DNA of 64,000 nucleotides from assembly GCA_963920575.1 (NCBI GenBank), contig OY986972.1:14210010-14274009 (forward strand), written 5' to 3'. Positions 32,665-43,246 of this stretch are shown in pieces. Below the pieces are notes generated by a model. That model saw only the letters and a list, made by a program, of their open reading frames with translations. It did no database searches and was not told the DNA's origin. This stretch comes from Narthecium ossifragum. Its lineage: Eukaryota > Streptophyta > Magnoliopsida > Dioscoreales > Nartheciaceae. The position numbers and the translations under genes are program-made. Each line of letters opens with the position of its first letter. Position 1 is the stretch's first letter.

Positions 32665-34039
32665 ATGAAGTACTTCAAGAAATGGGCTCTTGGCGATCTC
32701 CACCGATGGAGATATCTTGGAGCTAAGAATGTTCCTGCATCAAAGCTTGCTTGGCGCGTCATGCATGGGGTTTCTTCGGTGGAGAAGAGACAACTTCTTG
32801 ACACTGGTCAGCAGCCATCCGGTGCTGCTCCGGTTGGGAATCTGACCGTTTCTGTTCCTGAGAAGGGTGGTGTGGAACCGGCTGAGGTGGTGACAACTCC
32901 TACACAACCTGCACCACCAGTGAGACGCTGCACCACCAGTGAGACGCTGGGCCCAGGTGGTTGGTGAGGGAGGTGTTCACAGTTTTAATGGTGGTGGGGT
33001 GAGGGGTAATGGTGCTCGTGGTCACATGCCTTCACTAACCTCTGTGAAGGACAGTATAGGGTCTTCAGTGCCACCACGCATTGTGAATCTGTGTCCTGAG
33101 AAAGTGAGAGAGAGCAGGAAGGCGTGGTCCTTTGGCCTCTTTGGAAGATTCGTGGGAGGGACTATACCACTCATCCAATTGCGATTCAAGGTGGCTCAGC
33201 TCTGGAAGCTGTCTGGTAGTGTTGCAGTGATGGACATGCCTGAAAATGTGTTTGCTTTTCCTTTCTCTTCTGAGGAGGACATGCAGAAGGTTTTGCTTGG
33301 CGAACCTTGGAAGATCAATGGCTTGTTTCTCTCCCTCATATGTTGGAAAGATAACTTTCAACCGTCTGCTGCCGCCTTCGAGTCAATTCCGGTATGGACG
33401 AGGGTTCAAATTGTGCCGGCTGAGTACTTCACAGAGGATATTGTTAAAGATATGGTTGCTCCTCTGGGTAATCCATTGGTTGTGGATCTGGCAACTGCTA
33501 GGGCGATTCGAGGCAAGTTTGCCAGGGTTTGCGTTGAAATCAACTTGTCGGAGCCTCTATGTGGGAGCTTAGAAGTGAATGTAGATGGAAAAAAGCTAGA
33601 CCTAGCTGTGATCTATGAGGGTGTTCAAGTTTGTGAGGGGTGCTGTAGGATTGGTCATATCTGCCCAGTTCCATCTCCGCGCTCACCACCGATTTTGGAG
33701 GAAGAAATAAACTCTCGGGAGGGCTCCGATGAGAGAGGACTCCGTCATGCCGTTGTGTCTGCCCCGGCTGGTGGCTTCAATGCTTTTAAGGACGGTCTCG
33801 ACCTTCTTTCTGCTGACGTCACTGGTGGCATCGATGATTCCAATGGTCCGCCGCCGGGGTTTGGGGAAGATGATGGATGGACGGTGGTGACTAATCGACG
33901 GCGTAGGTTAGCTGGAGGAAGCACGACCATAGCTCAGGCATCTCCCACAGTGAGGGTTGCTGGCGTTGCTTTCGAGAGACCTGTGCTTTCACCTGAAGGG
34001 CCAAAAAGATGTCAGGATAGGGGTGTGGCAGGGGTGTAA
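32665..34039 (+). pseudogene. LINE-3 ORF1 (DUF4283-like)
   Basis: Read in two frames: 32665-32967 (starting MKYFKKWALGDL) and about 32939-34039. The shift comes from an exact 19-bp tandem duplication (32912-32930 and 32931-32949). The core domain has KAWSFGLFGRFVGGTIPL, LLGEPWKINGLFLSLI, VWTRVQIVPAEYF and GKFARVCVEIN. The knuckle is eroded: CEGCCRIGHIC keeps the C-C-H spacing but the sequence after it diverges. The frame stops at 34037-34039 just before a MITE-like insert. Confidence 0.85.
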
Positions 34040-34046
34040 AACATTA

Positions 34047-34256
34047 AGCCCCCGTTTGGTTCGGGGTTAGAAAAAGTGGGGTTAAGGAGGAATAGGGTTA
34101 GAAAAAGTGGGGTTAAGGAATGGGGATAGGAAAAAGTAGAGTGGTGGTGGTAGGTGGAATGGGGATAAACCCGTAATGATTGCTTTTGGTGTTTGGGGTA
34201 GGAATGGGAATAACCCCATTAAAAACGGGGATAACCCCATACCAAACAACCTCTAT
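34047..34256. mobile_element. Small MITE-like element
   Basis: A segment of about 210 bp within LINE-3 begins CCCCCGTTTGGTTCGGGG and ends CCCCATACCAAACAACC. These ends are imperfect inverted repeats of about 20 bp around the common TTTGGT core. It has no coding capacity and does not belong to the LINE. The superfamily and target duplication could not be settled. Confidence 0.5.
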
Positions 34257-34321
34257 GCTAGAGGGGGTGGGATGGAGACAGCTCAGCGGATGGATAAAGC
34301 TCAGCGTCAAACCTTTTCTCC

Positions 34322-34330
34322 TAATCAAGG
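34322..34330. repeat. Pack-MULE target-site duplication (TAATCAAGG)
   Basis: TAATCAAGG at 34322-34330 is repeated exactly at 42341-42349. A 9-bp duplication is diagnostic of the Mutator superfamily. Confidence 0.93.
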
Positions 34331-36231
34331 GAATTTTGCTACAGGCAAGGACCTTGCAAGAACCTTGCAAGGATCTTGCCACGTGGCCCAATCAGCGGGT
34401 GCCACGTGGCACTCCCCCCAAACGGCATAATAGGCGGGCGGGGAGAGAGATTGGGCGGGCATTTTGATTTTTCATTTCTCTCCCTCTCTCCCCGGCGCAG
34501 CGGCGATCTCCCTCTCTCCCCGGACCCCGACCTGCCGTCCCTCTCTCTCCGACGGCGTCGTTGGCTCCGGCTCCGGCTCCTCCTCCGGCATCGTCCGCGC
34601 TCCTCCTTCGCCGGCATCCGCGCGCTTCTCCTCCTCCGGCATCGTCCGCGCGCAAGATACGGTATGTTGTAAAATCCCTAAACCCCTCCCTGACCTCTCG
34701 TCCCTCTCTCTCCCCGGCGCGGCGATCTCTCTCTCCTTCCCTCCCCCACCGCCCCCCTCCTCGTCATCTCGTCACTCTCTCTCCCCGGCGCCGGCGTCAG
34801 CAACCCCCAAACGCACGAGAAAGGTCATTTTTTTTGGCGGTCTCTCGATGGTAGGCGGTAGGGTTTCAAAACGGGGGAGAAAAGGAGGTGCCGACCTCTC
34901 TCTCTCTCATTCTCTCCCTCTCTCTTCCCACCGCCCCCGTCCCCCGACGCCCCCGACCATCCCGGCCACCTCTCAGCCCAAAATCCAGCGCCTTGCATTC
35001 TCTCTCTCTCTCCCTCCCTCCCCCTACCGCCCCCATCCCCAACCTCTCGTCCCTCTCTCTCCCCGAGTCACGTAGCTTGGTTTGAAGGTCCTCTTTTGGG
35101 AGTAGACCATTGTCACCTTCCATGGAATATCTAGCTTAGGTCATGACACAATTCGCACCATGCTAGCGAAATCGTTAGATCCTTCCTACAAGGTCACCAG
35201 TTAAGCACCGATTTAAAGTTTCCTTGGGGCATTCCAATTGAAATTTGGACTGTTATTGATATTGAGTTTGGAAATCCAACTGGTATGCTGCACATGTCTG
35301 TTTTGATTTATGTACCTTTTTTTTTTTTTTTTTGCAATTTGGTCTTAGCAATATGTCGATATTGGTGATGTCACAGATGGCCAGTTGGAGAAATTAAAAG
35401 TTGACCAGTGCAAGGTTTACTTGAGAAAGCATGGGCTGAGACTTACAGGCAACAAAGACACTCTTATTGGGCGCATTAGAGAGCACCTTGAGTATGTTCT
35501 TGTTTTTTTTTAGCTAATTTTCTGTATTGAGTATGTTCTTGTTTTTTTTTACCTAATTTTCTGTATTGAGTATGTTCTTGTTTTTTTTTACCTAATTTTC
35601 TGTATTGAGTATGTCCTTGCATCATTCTGTTCCACCATCAGCGCTTCATATGTTCACTTCTTGACAAAAAAACTCCTGCCTTATGAGTTAGTTGTTAAAC
35701 ATGTCTTTGAGCTGGTTCATCTGCCAGACCATGGAATCATTACACAACTATGTAAAACCAAGCAAATTTTTCTTGGCCATTATCCGTCTTAGTTTTTATT
35801 TTTGCGTGAATGCTTGAATTTCAGGGTAATAGATGGACTTGGGGAGAAGAAATACCCTTTATCTAGTTTCGTACTAAACTGCAAAGGTAAACTCTTACTT
35901 ATATTCCAACTGTGTCATTAGACAAAATAGTCATCTCTGCTTTCAAGATTGAGTGTTAATCTATTTTGTATGGTAGCATTTCTTAGCTTCCTGGTATTAG
36001 TAATCAATTTTTAACATATATTTCACCTGTTCCTGCTACAATCGCCTATATGATTTGCACTGTAAGTTATAATAACTGCTTCCATTTGATCAAAATCATG
36101 GGGAACATTAAATGATTTAAAGCAGCATATTAGTGGATTTTCCTTCAAGAATAACTAATATGTGACATTAGTACTTCTCTTATTGTTGATGTTTAAAATA
36201 AACTGCTTTTTGTTTCTTCTCTGATAGATTA
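34331..36231 (+). repeat. Pack-MULE left inverted arm
   Basis: The reverse complement of 40504-42340. The outer 0.8 kb is GC-rich with many TCTCTCTCCCCGGCG units and yields spurious Ser/Pro-rich frames. The inner 1.1 kb contains two SAP-gene exons and their introns. The left arm is longer by about 60 bp because of a duplicated segment around 34590-34655 containing GCATCGTCCGCGC. The arms stop matching at ATTATG/G (36231), which on the other side is the first bases of the hydrolase exon. Confidence 0.92.
35349..35886 (+). pseudogene. Captured SAP-domain gene exons (left arm)
   Basis: Two exons with proper splice borders. Exon 35349-35491 (after GGTCTTAG) encodes QYVDIGDVTDGQLEKLKVDQ, then a SAP helix-extended loop-helix (KVYLRKHGLRLTGNKDTL, IGRIREHLE). 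Exon 35825-35886 encodes VIDGLGEKKYPLSSFVLNCK. SAP domains bind DNA at chromatin scaffolds. The pair matches a plant SAP/CCCH-type protein family. The frame runs through the splice junction. A 41-bp intron unit (GTATGTTCTTG...TTTTCTGTATTGA) is repeated three times at 35492-35610. A third exon of the same gene is at 38170. Confidence 0.85.
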
Positions 36232-37070
36232 TGGTTGTTTATAGGTAGCATTTCTTGCCTATCTGATTTGAGTAATCAATTTTTAGCCATATAATCTTGA
36301 TCTGTTGCTGCTACAATCAGCACTTAAAACTGGTTTCACGGTGAATTGTACATTTCCGCTTCCATTTGATCAGAAGCACAGGGAACATCATGATCCAAAG
36401 AAGCATATCAGTATATAAGTTGCTTATGACAATATTTGACAGTTTCTTTGATACAGGCACCTTAAGCCCACTATTTTTCTATTTACTTTGTTTGTCAGGT
36501 TGGACAAATTTCTCATAACTAGTTAGCTTATCTATATAAGTTGCTTATGACAATATTTTAAATGAATGACACTGATCATATGCTTTGATACTCTGATTTA
36601 TTAGACTGCTGCATATTTCTTTGATGTGTACATCATTAATATGATTTTATGGAGGTGTCTGTTGCTTTTTGATTGAGACCACTTACAGGATGTGGATTAT
36701 GATTTTTAAACATAATATTCTTTTGCTATTGTTTTATTCTTTCCAACATGTTTTGTCAGATAAGTTATCATTGTCGAATATAAAATTATACAGATCATCT
36801 GCAGCAGATAATCTAGCAAAGGTGGTTGTTATCAAAGAATGCTGTAGCTTTATCATCAATATCTGATTGCTTGAGCAATGCTGGCTGTTTGCTTTCAGTT
36901 GAGACAGTGTGATATGATGCGTACCCTTTCTCGCAAGTTCAGAGCTTTCTTTTCTCAAAGTGTTTACATCTTTTCTCATTTCCACCTTTTTTCAGCCTAT
37001 TTTCATCTTACAGAGAACGTTATAAATGATAATTGTGACGGGTAGACTTAGCTTCTTTTTTTTCCTCCAG
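36232..37070. other. Pack-MULE centre, left part
   Basis: 36246-36415 is a diverged copy of the arm sequence 35977-36140 (shared TAGCATTTCTT, AGTAATCAATTTTTA, CTGCTACAATC, CTTCCATTTGATCA), so an intron segment was duplicated. A possible exon at 36771-36864 (after TTTTGTCAG, reading DKLSLSNIKLYRSSAADNLA) has no recognised family. The remainder is AT-rich and intron-like. Confidence 0.5.
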
Positions 37071-37427
37071 TGCATCTGTGAAAAAGTCCAATGAAAGTGC
37101 CAGACTTATTGTTGCTACAATATTGGGAGTCTTTTTTGGGTCTTTGTTGGGATTAGTTTCCCAAACTTCTCTGTCCCAAGGGTAAGTTCTAATAACCTGT
37201 TCATTGTCATTCGCATGCCAATCTAGATTTCTTTCTTAAAGGTTAAATGATATATTTTTTTTGTTTAAATGTGGCAGCTTAGTTTAGTCCCCAACCTGAC
37301 TTCGACGGTTGACATGGCCTTTGTCGATGATAGTAGATCCATTGGAGCTGAACTTGATTTGGCATTGAATCCTGATTCAGACAGGAACAAAACATCCCAA
37401 ACTCATGTACCAGGTGATTCTTCCAAG
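37071..37427 (+). pseudogene. Captured exons of an unidentified membrane-protein gene
   Basis: Exon 37071-37181 (after TTTCCTCCAG, before GTAAGT) encodes KKSNESARLIVATILGVFFG then SLLGLVSQTSL, a positively charged start and one transmembrane or signal-anchor segment. Exon 37283-37427 (after GCAGCTTAG, before GTACTC) encodes LVPNLTSTVDMAFVDDSRSI and an acidic, Asn/Ser-rich stretch. With these borders the frame is continuous. It resembles the N-terminus of a plant type II membrane protein such as the DUF707 group, but that is a guess. Confidence 0.55.
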
Positions 37428-38169
37428 GTACTCCTTTCTTTTCTTTTTTGTTTTCTTGCTTTCTTCTGTGTTTCCTCTTTCACACTACTGCAGGCAAGTT
37501 TTAGTTGAGATGTATAATAAGCTTTTTGACCACTTATAAAGATCTCAAATCCTGTTTGCCATCTCTTTGTGTTGTTTGAATTGCATTATTATTTTTTCTG
37601 TGTCATATCGATATGTTTACCGTATTGAATGTGCTTTTACATTAAATGGCATCACAAGCGGCAAATGACCTCATACATCCAGTTCAAGAAAATCTTAGGA
37701 TTCTAAGTTGAGTGCTGGTATTGAATGGGAGGTAAAGAAGTCCTATCGGAAAGCAATTATTTCAGTATGAGCCTTTTATCTTTGACAAAGTAAAGAGTAT
37801 TAGCACAATACTGGTAATTGGAATCATATATTGGTGGAGTCACTCCTATTTTTTTGTGTTTTTCACATCTCGTATGTTATAATTCGCTCTTAGCGATTCA
37901 AGTTCTTATATGACTAAGTGATAAAATTTTGAACTCAAGCAAAGCAGTTGAGATAACATCCTGAGTAAGTTTGCATTGGCTTCTTATATGATTAAATGAT
38001 AATAATTTTGGGACTCTAAGCATGGGAAACACTGATGGTACTTATTGTTTGCCTATCACTCTGATTCAGTCAAGGGTGGTTCTATATACATAACTCTTTA
38101 CTCCCATTTTGTTGCTTCCTCCTATTTCTCATAGTTGTTCTCTTCCTCTTCTTTTACCTACAACTCCAG

Positions 38170-38221
38170 GTTCAATGTGGCATCTAGAAGTGCAACAGGT
38201 CCACCATGTGGTACTAGAATT
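38170..38221 (+). pseudogene. Captured SAP-gene third exon
   Basis: After ACTCCAG the exon encodes FNVASRSATGPPCGTRI and ends before GTGAG. I recognise it as the conserved segment that follows the SAP/'GLGEKKYPLSSF' region in the same plant protein. It lies in the unique centre, downstream of the unrelated membrane-protein exons, so that piece was inserted within the captured SAP gene. Confidence 0.75.
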
Positions 38222-38982
38222 GTGAGATGATGGAGTATTTGTTGCGGGATGATACAAATTACAACTTATTTGTGTTTGTGTTTTTGTGTAAATATGCTCT
38301 GTTTTCCTCTATTCTTTCCCTTCGATGGCTTCTTGTGTCTGCCAATTGTTGACATTTAAGTATCCCATAATGATCCATACCTCTGTAGAATTTAGGCTGA
38401 AAATATCACTTAAATTTTTTTTGCATCACACTAGGCACACTGCATACTAGTGACCTCCTTTAATCAAAGCGTGTACTGCATCTAAGCGATCTGTGATGGT
38501 TTGTATATACACAGGTTATATGGATATATATTCCTCGGCTTGTACTTGTACTTGTACTAGATGTCCAATATAATAACTAAAGTCGCCTATTATATAACTT
38601 GACAACCATACATGCCTTATAACCTAGCAGTGAATTTCTTAGAGAGAAGCACATTCCCATGCTTATGGGGTAAGATAGGCACTGGTAGTGGAAGATACTG
38701 CTACTTTCTAAAACTTCACTTATCTCAATTAAGAGAAAGAGGAAATACTAAAATGCTGAATAAATGAAATAGGGCAAGTTACTAGGCACAAAGAAAGGAT
38801 ATTAGAATGAAAAATGGAGAGTATTTGATTCAGCTTGTGTAGATTCCAAGTGTAATTTAGAAGTCAAAAGACATATTATAAAGTCATATTTGCTGATTTT
38901 TTTAGTGTATGACAAACTCTCCTTGCGATTATCTCTCCTTAATAGTTTTGAGTGCTTTAGCCTTATGACTGATGCATCATAG

Positions 38983-39421
38983 GTTGCTTATACATTTGAT
39001 GCGGGACCCAATGCTGTTATGATTGCACCCAACCGGAAAATTGCGAGTCTTCTGCTTCAAAGGTTACTCTTTACCTTTCCTCCACCACCGGATAATGAGT
39101 TGGCCAGGTATAGCCATAACTATGTAGAATTGGCTGCTATTAAATGGACATATTCAATTTTGGTCCAACTTTATTCCTTTTCTGTTTAGCTATGTTTTGG
39201 GCGATAAATCAATACTACATGAAGCTGGTCTCCAATCCATGGAAGATGTCAAAACCCTGCAGCCACCTCCTGAAATCAAGGACAGGTATCCATCTCAAAA
39301 ATTTGCTGGGGATGTCAGCTACTTCATCTGCACCAGATCTGGAAGAGGTCCAATGTTGGTCGCCGATGAAGCTGAAGCTCTTATCAGCTCTGAGACTGGT
39401 CTTCCAAAGCGAGTTGTTTAA
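38983..39421 (+). pseudogene. MVD: Captured 3' exons of diphosphomevalonate decarboxylase
   Basis: Exon 38983-39107 (after GCATCATAG, before GTATAG) encodes [20 protein letters not shown] then [21 protein letters not shown]. Exon 39190-39421 (after TCTGTTTAG) encodes [18 protein letters not shown], later [15 protein letters not shown], and stops at TAA 39419-39421. This is the C-terminal end of the GHMP-kinase-fold decarboxylase that makes isopentenyl diphosphate in the mevalonate pathway. About 119 residues of a roughly 420-residue protein are present, with introns retained and in phase, so capture was from genomic DNA. Confidence 0.88.
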
Positions 39422-40216
39422 GAGTGATGTTGATCTTAACACTCAAAGTGCGCCTTGTAGGTTCTGTTGCAATAAGTCAACTGAATAAGTTATTCTGGAC
39501 CTCGATCTACTCGGGAAAATTAGAGGCACACTAAATTTTGATCAGTGCTGGCATCATTTCTCTGAAGCAGGGTTTCTTTCCTCATAATTTGCATTGTCCC
39601 TAATGTATCTTATGCCTTCCAGAAAATTTTGTACTTGAAATGTTCTTTACTAATGTATTTCCTAAAACTCGTCCTTTTTACCTCTTCCATTCTCCCATTT
39701 TTCAGAGTTTAAACTTACAGCGTATTAAAGTTCAATTTATCCATCTTGTTGTCCTCAAACTAGACCCAAATTATAAAGTTGTCCTAATGAAGCTATTTGA
39801 AACCATGGTTTGTTTTTCCTAACCTCCTTCGTAACAAATTTCTCTCATATCCAGTCCAAAGTTTTCTTTCGTTTTCTCACAATAGATACAAAGGGTAAAC
39901 ATGGATTTTTTCCTTTTCCACATAGATTATAGGATGTGAACTTATTCTAAAGGTTGTTGGCGAGCTTTTCTTAGTGGCTCAAATTTTAAACGTGTGAGCC
40001 TTCATAGTTTTTTATCAATATCTATACATCAATTTTTCCTCTTGAAAGTTAGACACAAAGAAAGAACATCCATCGTATACGACCACTTTCCTGGGTGAAG
40101 TTTGTATCCAGAATACTACATTGAAATCCATCCTTTAACAACTACTCTAATAGAATAAATAGCAAAACAAAATAAAAAGAGAAGTCCTGGACTGAAGAAA
40201 GGCAGGAAGACTAGAA
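39422..40216. other. Pack-MULE centre, downstream of MVD exons
   Basis: AT-rich sequence, probably the MVD 3' untranslated region followed by captured flank or the 3' region of the hydrolase gene on the other strand. No coding segment is supported. Confidence 0.45.
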
Positions 40217-40506
40217 CTACAGGCTACTGATCTCCGATTCTCCAGTCAGGAGTGCCTTGACAATAGCATCACTCATGCCGTCCGCAAATGGGAACAAGTG
40301 ACCAGCATGTGGTAACTCATGATATCGGATCCAAGGGAGCTTGTCACTGATGTAACGTGAGAGTATCACCGGCACGATCAAATCCTCAGCACCATGCCAC
40401 AGATGGATCGAGCCTTCGTTCTGCAGGAAGGGGTTTTCAAGATCCATGGAGTCAAACTCCCATTTTCCAAAACCAACCATCATGTCCCGATGGAGGGACT
40501 CATAAT
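40217..40506 (-). pseudogene. Captured last exon of an alpha/beta hydrolase
   Basis: On the minus strand, after acceptor CTCTGATAG, the exon encodes YESLHRDMMVGFGKWEFD, then GSIHLWHGAEDLIVPVILSR and LPHAGHLFPFADGMSDAIVK. This is the C-terminal part of a plant alpha/beta-hydrolase-fold protein, with the acid (HGAEDLIVP) and His (HAGH) catalytic positions. The arm boundary coincides with the first bases of this exon, so its preceding intron is part of the duplicated arm. Confidence 0.82.
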
Positions 40507-42340
40507 CTATCAGAGAAGAAACAAAAAGCAGTTTATTTTAAACATCAACAATAACAATAAGAGAAGTACTAATGTCACATATTAGTTATTCTTGAAGGAA
40601 AATTCACTAATATGCTGCTTTAAATCATTTAATGTTCCCCATGATTTTGATCAAATGGAAGCAGTTATTATAACTTACAGTGCAAATCATATAGGCGATT
40701 GTAGCAGGAACAGGTGAAATATATGTTAAAAATTGATTACTAATACCAGGAAGCTAAGAAATGCTACCATACAAAATAGATTAACACTCAATCTTGAAAG
40801 CAGAGATGACTATTTTGTCTAATGACACAGTTGGAATATAAGTAAGAGTTTACCTTTGCAGTTTAGTACGAAACTAGATAAAGGGTATTTCTTCTCCCCA
40901 AGTCCATCTATTACCCTGAAATTCAAGCATTCACGCAAAAATAAAAACTAAGACGGATAATAGCCAAGAAAAATTTGCTTGGTTTTACATAGTTGTGTAA
41001 TGATTCCATGGTCTGGCAGATGAACCAGCTCAAAGACATGTTTAACAACTAACTCATAAGGCAGGAGTTTTTTTGTCAAGAAGTGAACATATGAAGCGCT
41101 GATGGTGGAACAGAATGATGCAAGGACATACTCAATACAGAAAATTAGGTAAAAAAAAACAAGAACATACTCAATACAGAAAATTAGGTAAAAAAAAACA
41201 AGAACATACTCAATACAGAAAATTAGGTAAAAAAAAACAAGAACATACTCAAGGTGCTCTCTAATGCGCCCAATAAGAGTGTCTTTGTTGCCTGTAAGTC
41301 TCAGCCCATGCTTTCTCAAGTAAACCTTGCATTGGTCAACTTTTAATTTCTCCAACTGGCCATCTGTGACATCACCAATATCGACATATTGCTAAGACCA
41401 AATTGCAAAAAAAAAAAAAAAGGGTACATAAATCAAAACAGACATGTGCAGCATACCAGTTGGATTTCCAAACTCAATATCAATAACAGTCCAAATTTCA
41501 ATTGGAATGCCCCAAGGAAACTTTAAATCGGTGCTTAACTGGTGACCTTGTAGGAAGGATCTAACGATTTCGCTAGCATGGTGCGAATTGTGTCATGACC
41601 TAAGCTAGATATTCCATGGAAGGTGACAATGGTCTACTCCCAAAAGAGGACCTTCAAACCAAGCTACGTGACTCGGGGAGAGAGAGGGACGAGAGGTTGG
41701 GGATGGGGGCGGTAGGGGGAGGGAGGGAGAGAGAGAGAATGCAAGGCGCTGGATTTTGGGCTGAGAGGTGGCCGGGATGGTCGGGGGCGTCGGGGGAGGG
41801 GGGCGGTGGGAAGAGAGAGGGAGAGAATGAGAGAGAGAGAGAGAGGTCGGCACCTCCTTTTCTCCCCCGTTTTGAAACCCTACCGCCTACCATCGAGAGA
41901 CCGCCAAAAAAAATGACCTTTCTCGTGCGTTTGGGGGTTGCTGACGCCGGCGCCGGGGAGAGAGAGTGACGAGAGTACGAGGAGGGGGGCGGTGGGGGAG
42001 GGAAGGAGAGAGAGATCGCCGCGCCGGGGAGAGAGAGGGACGAGAGGTCGGGGAGGGGTTTAGGGATTTTACAACATACCGTATCTTGCGCGCGGACGAT
42101 GCCGGAGGAGGAGCCGGAGCCGGCGACGCCGTCGGAGAGAGAGGGACGGCAGGTCGGGGTCCGGGGAGAGAGGGAGATCGCCGCTGCGCCGGGGAGAGAG
42201 GGAGAGAAATGAAAAATCAAAATGCCCGCCCAATCTCTCTCCCCGCCTGCCTATTATGCCGTTTGGGGAGTGCCACGTGGCGCCCGCTGATTGGGCCACG
42301 TGGCAAGATCCTTGCAAGGTCCTTGTCGGTAGCAAAATTC
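40504..42340 (-). repeat. Pack-MULE right inverted arm
   Basis: Inverted copy of the left arm. It ends GTCGGTAGCAAAATTC before TAATCAAGG. It contains the inverted SAP exons (40854-40915 and 41249-41391) and the GC-rich outer part. It lacks the approximately 60-bp duplication of the left arm. Very high identity over most of the length suggests recent formation or gene conversion. Confidence 0.92.
40854..41391 (-). pseudogene. Captured SAP-domain gene exons (right arm)
   Basis: Inverted second copy of the SAP exons, 41391-41249 (143 nt) and 40915-40854 (62 nt), the same lengths and splice borders as the left-arm copy. Antisense transcription from either end would pair with the other. Confidence 0.85.
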
Positions 42341-42349
42341 TAATCAAGG

Positions 42350-43246
42350 TATGGCTGCTGGTTTTGGTATTGGTGGGGCTACTTTGGGAGGCCTATTGGG
42401 AGGTCAGGGTAGGTGTCTAGGCTTGAGACCTATTCCTAGGCTTCATTTCAAGGCCCACTACACCCATTGGAGAGAATGGATCAATCAGCCTCTTCACATG
42501 GCCCATTTGGGAGAATGGGTCGTCAGCCTATTCCACCTGGTGAGCTATTGGCTTTGCATAATCAAGGGGTCAAATCACCTAGGAAGGCTTTATTGGGGAA
42601 AGGCACTGCACGAGATGAGCATGCCGCGTCTTCTTCGTCTAGCTCTGTGCCAAGCACGCCGATCTTTCGATCATCGCAAGACATACCTCTTGAAGATCTT
42701 GTGCTGGGTGCGAGGAAAGGGAGGAGGGGGAGATCCCTTTGCTCTATGATGAATAAATTACTATGTTGGAATGTCCGTGGGTTAGGCCTTGCCCGCGTGA
42801 CTACTGCTATCCAAGGCCTATTGGGTCTCTTTCCTTTGGATTTCTTGCTTCTTCTTGATGTCCGGCTATCTTTGGTGGATAGACGGGTGCTATGCAGTCT
42901 TATGGGTAGAGCTTGGGATGTTTTCTTGCTACCGGCAAATGGTTACCAAGGTGGCATTCTAGCAATGTGGAGGGTGTCTCTTGGTCTTGTCACGTTTGAA
43001 AGCTATTGTCGACAGGCCATTCACGGTGTTGTGACGACAGCAATGCGGGGGCAGTGGGCTTTCTCAGTGGTATATGCCTCCACAAATTATGTCTTTAGAA
43101 GAGATTTGTGGGAAGGATTGGGGAAGGTCAATGCATTGGGATGGCCTCATTTAGTTGCAGGTGATTTCAACACAATTCTCTCTCCGGCGGAGAAGAAGGG
43201 TGGTACTCCTTTCACCATGGGTACTGGTGTCCAGGAATTCCTTTAG
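42350..43246 (+). pseudogene. LINE-3 ORF1 tail and ORF2 endonuclease N-terminal part
   Basis: LINE sequence resumes after the Pack-MULE. ORF2 starts at about 42747-42750 (MNKLLCWNVRGLGLARV), within TCTATGATGAAT, where a TGA in another frame overlaps the start. The endonuclease has FPLDFLLLLDVRL, QGGILAMWR, QAIHGVV, SVVYAS, LVAGDFNTIL and AEKKGGTPF. The frame stops at TAG 43244-43246 and reading resumes beyond it. Upstream residues of the same frame (ERMDQSASSHGP..., Ser-rich) look like the ORF1 tail. Confidence 0.85.

Larger units (their letters stand above)
34331..42340. mobile_element. Pack-MULE: Mutator-like element with captured gene fragments
   Basis: An 8010-bp element with termini GAATTTTGCTAC.../...GTAGCAAAATTC and exact 9-bp target duplications. 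Its inverted arms are 1.84-1.9 kb (34331-36231 and 40504-42340) with a 4.3-kb unique centre. No transposase frame is present. Captured host pieces are SAP-domain gene exons (in both arms and in the centre), two exons of an unidentified membrane-protein gene, two exons of diphosphomevalonate decarboxylase, and one exon of an alpha/beta hydrolase. It sits in the ORF1 region of LINE-3. Confidence 0.93.

Noticed and set aside
34339..35123. Ser/Pro-rich and Arg/Glu-rich frames, mirrored at 41605-42347
   Set aside because: They lie in the GC-rich outer Pack-MULE arms, appear in inverted duplicate, and reflect CTCTCTCCCCGG repeats.
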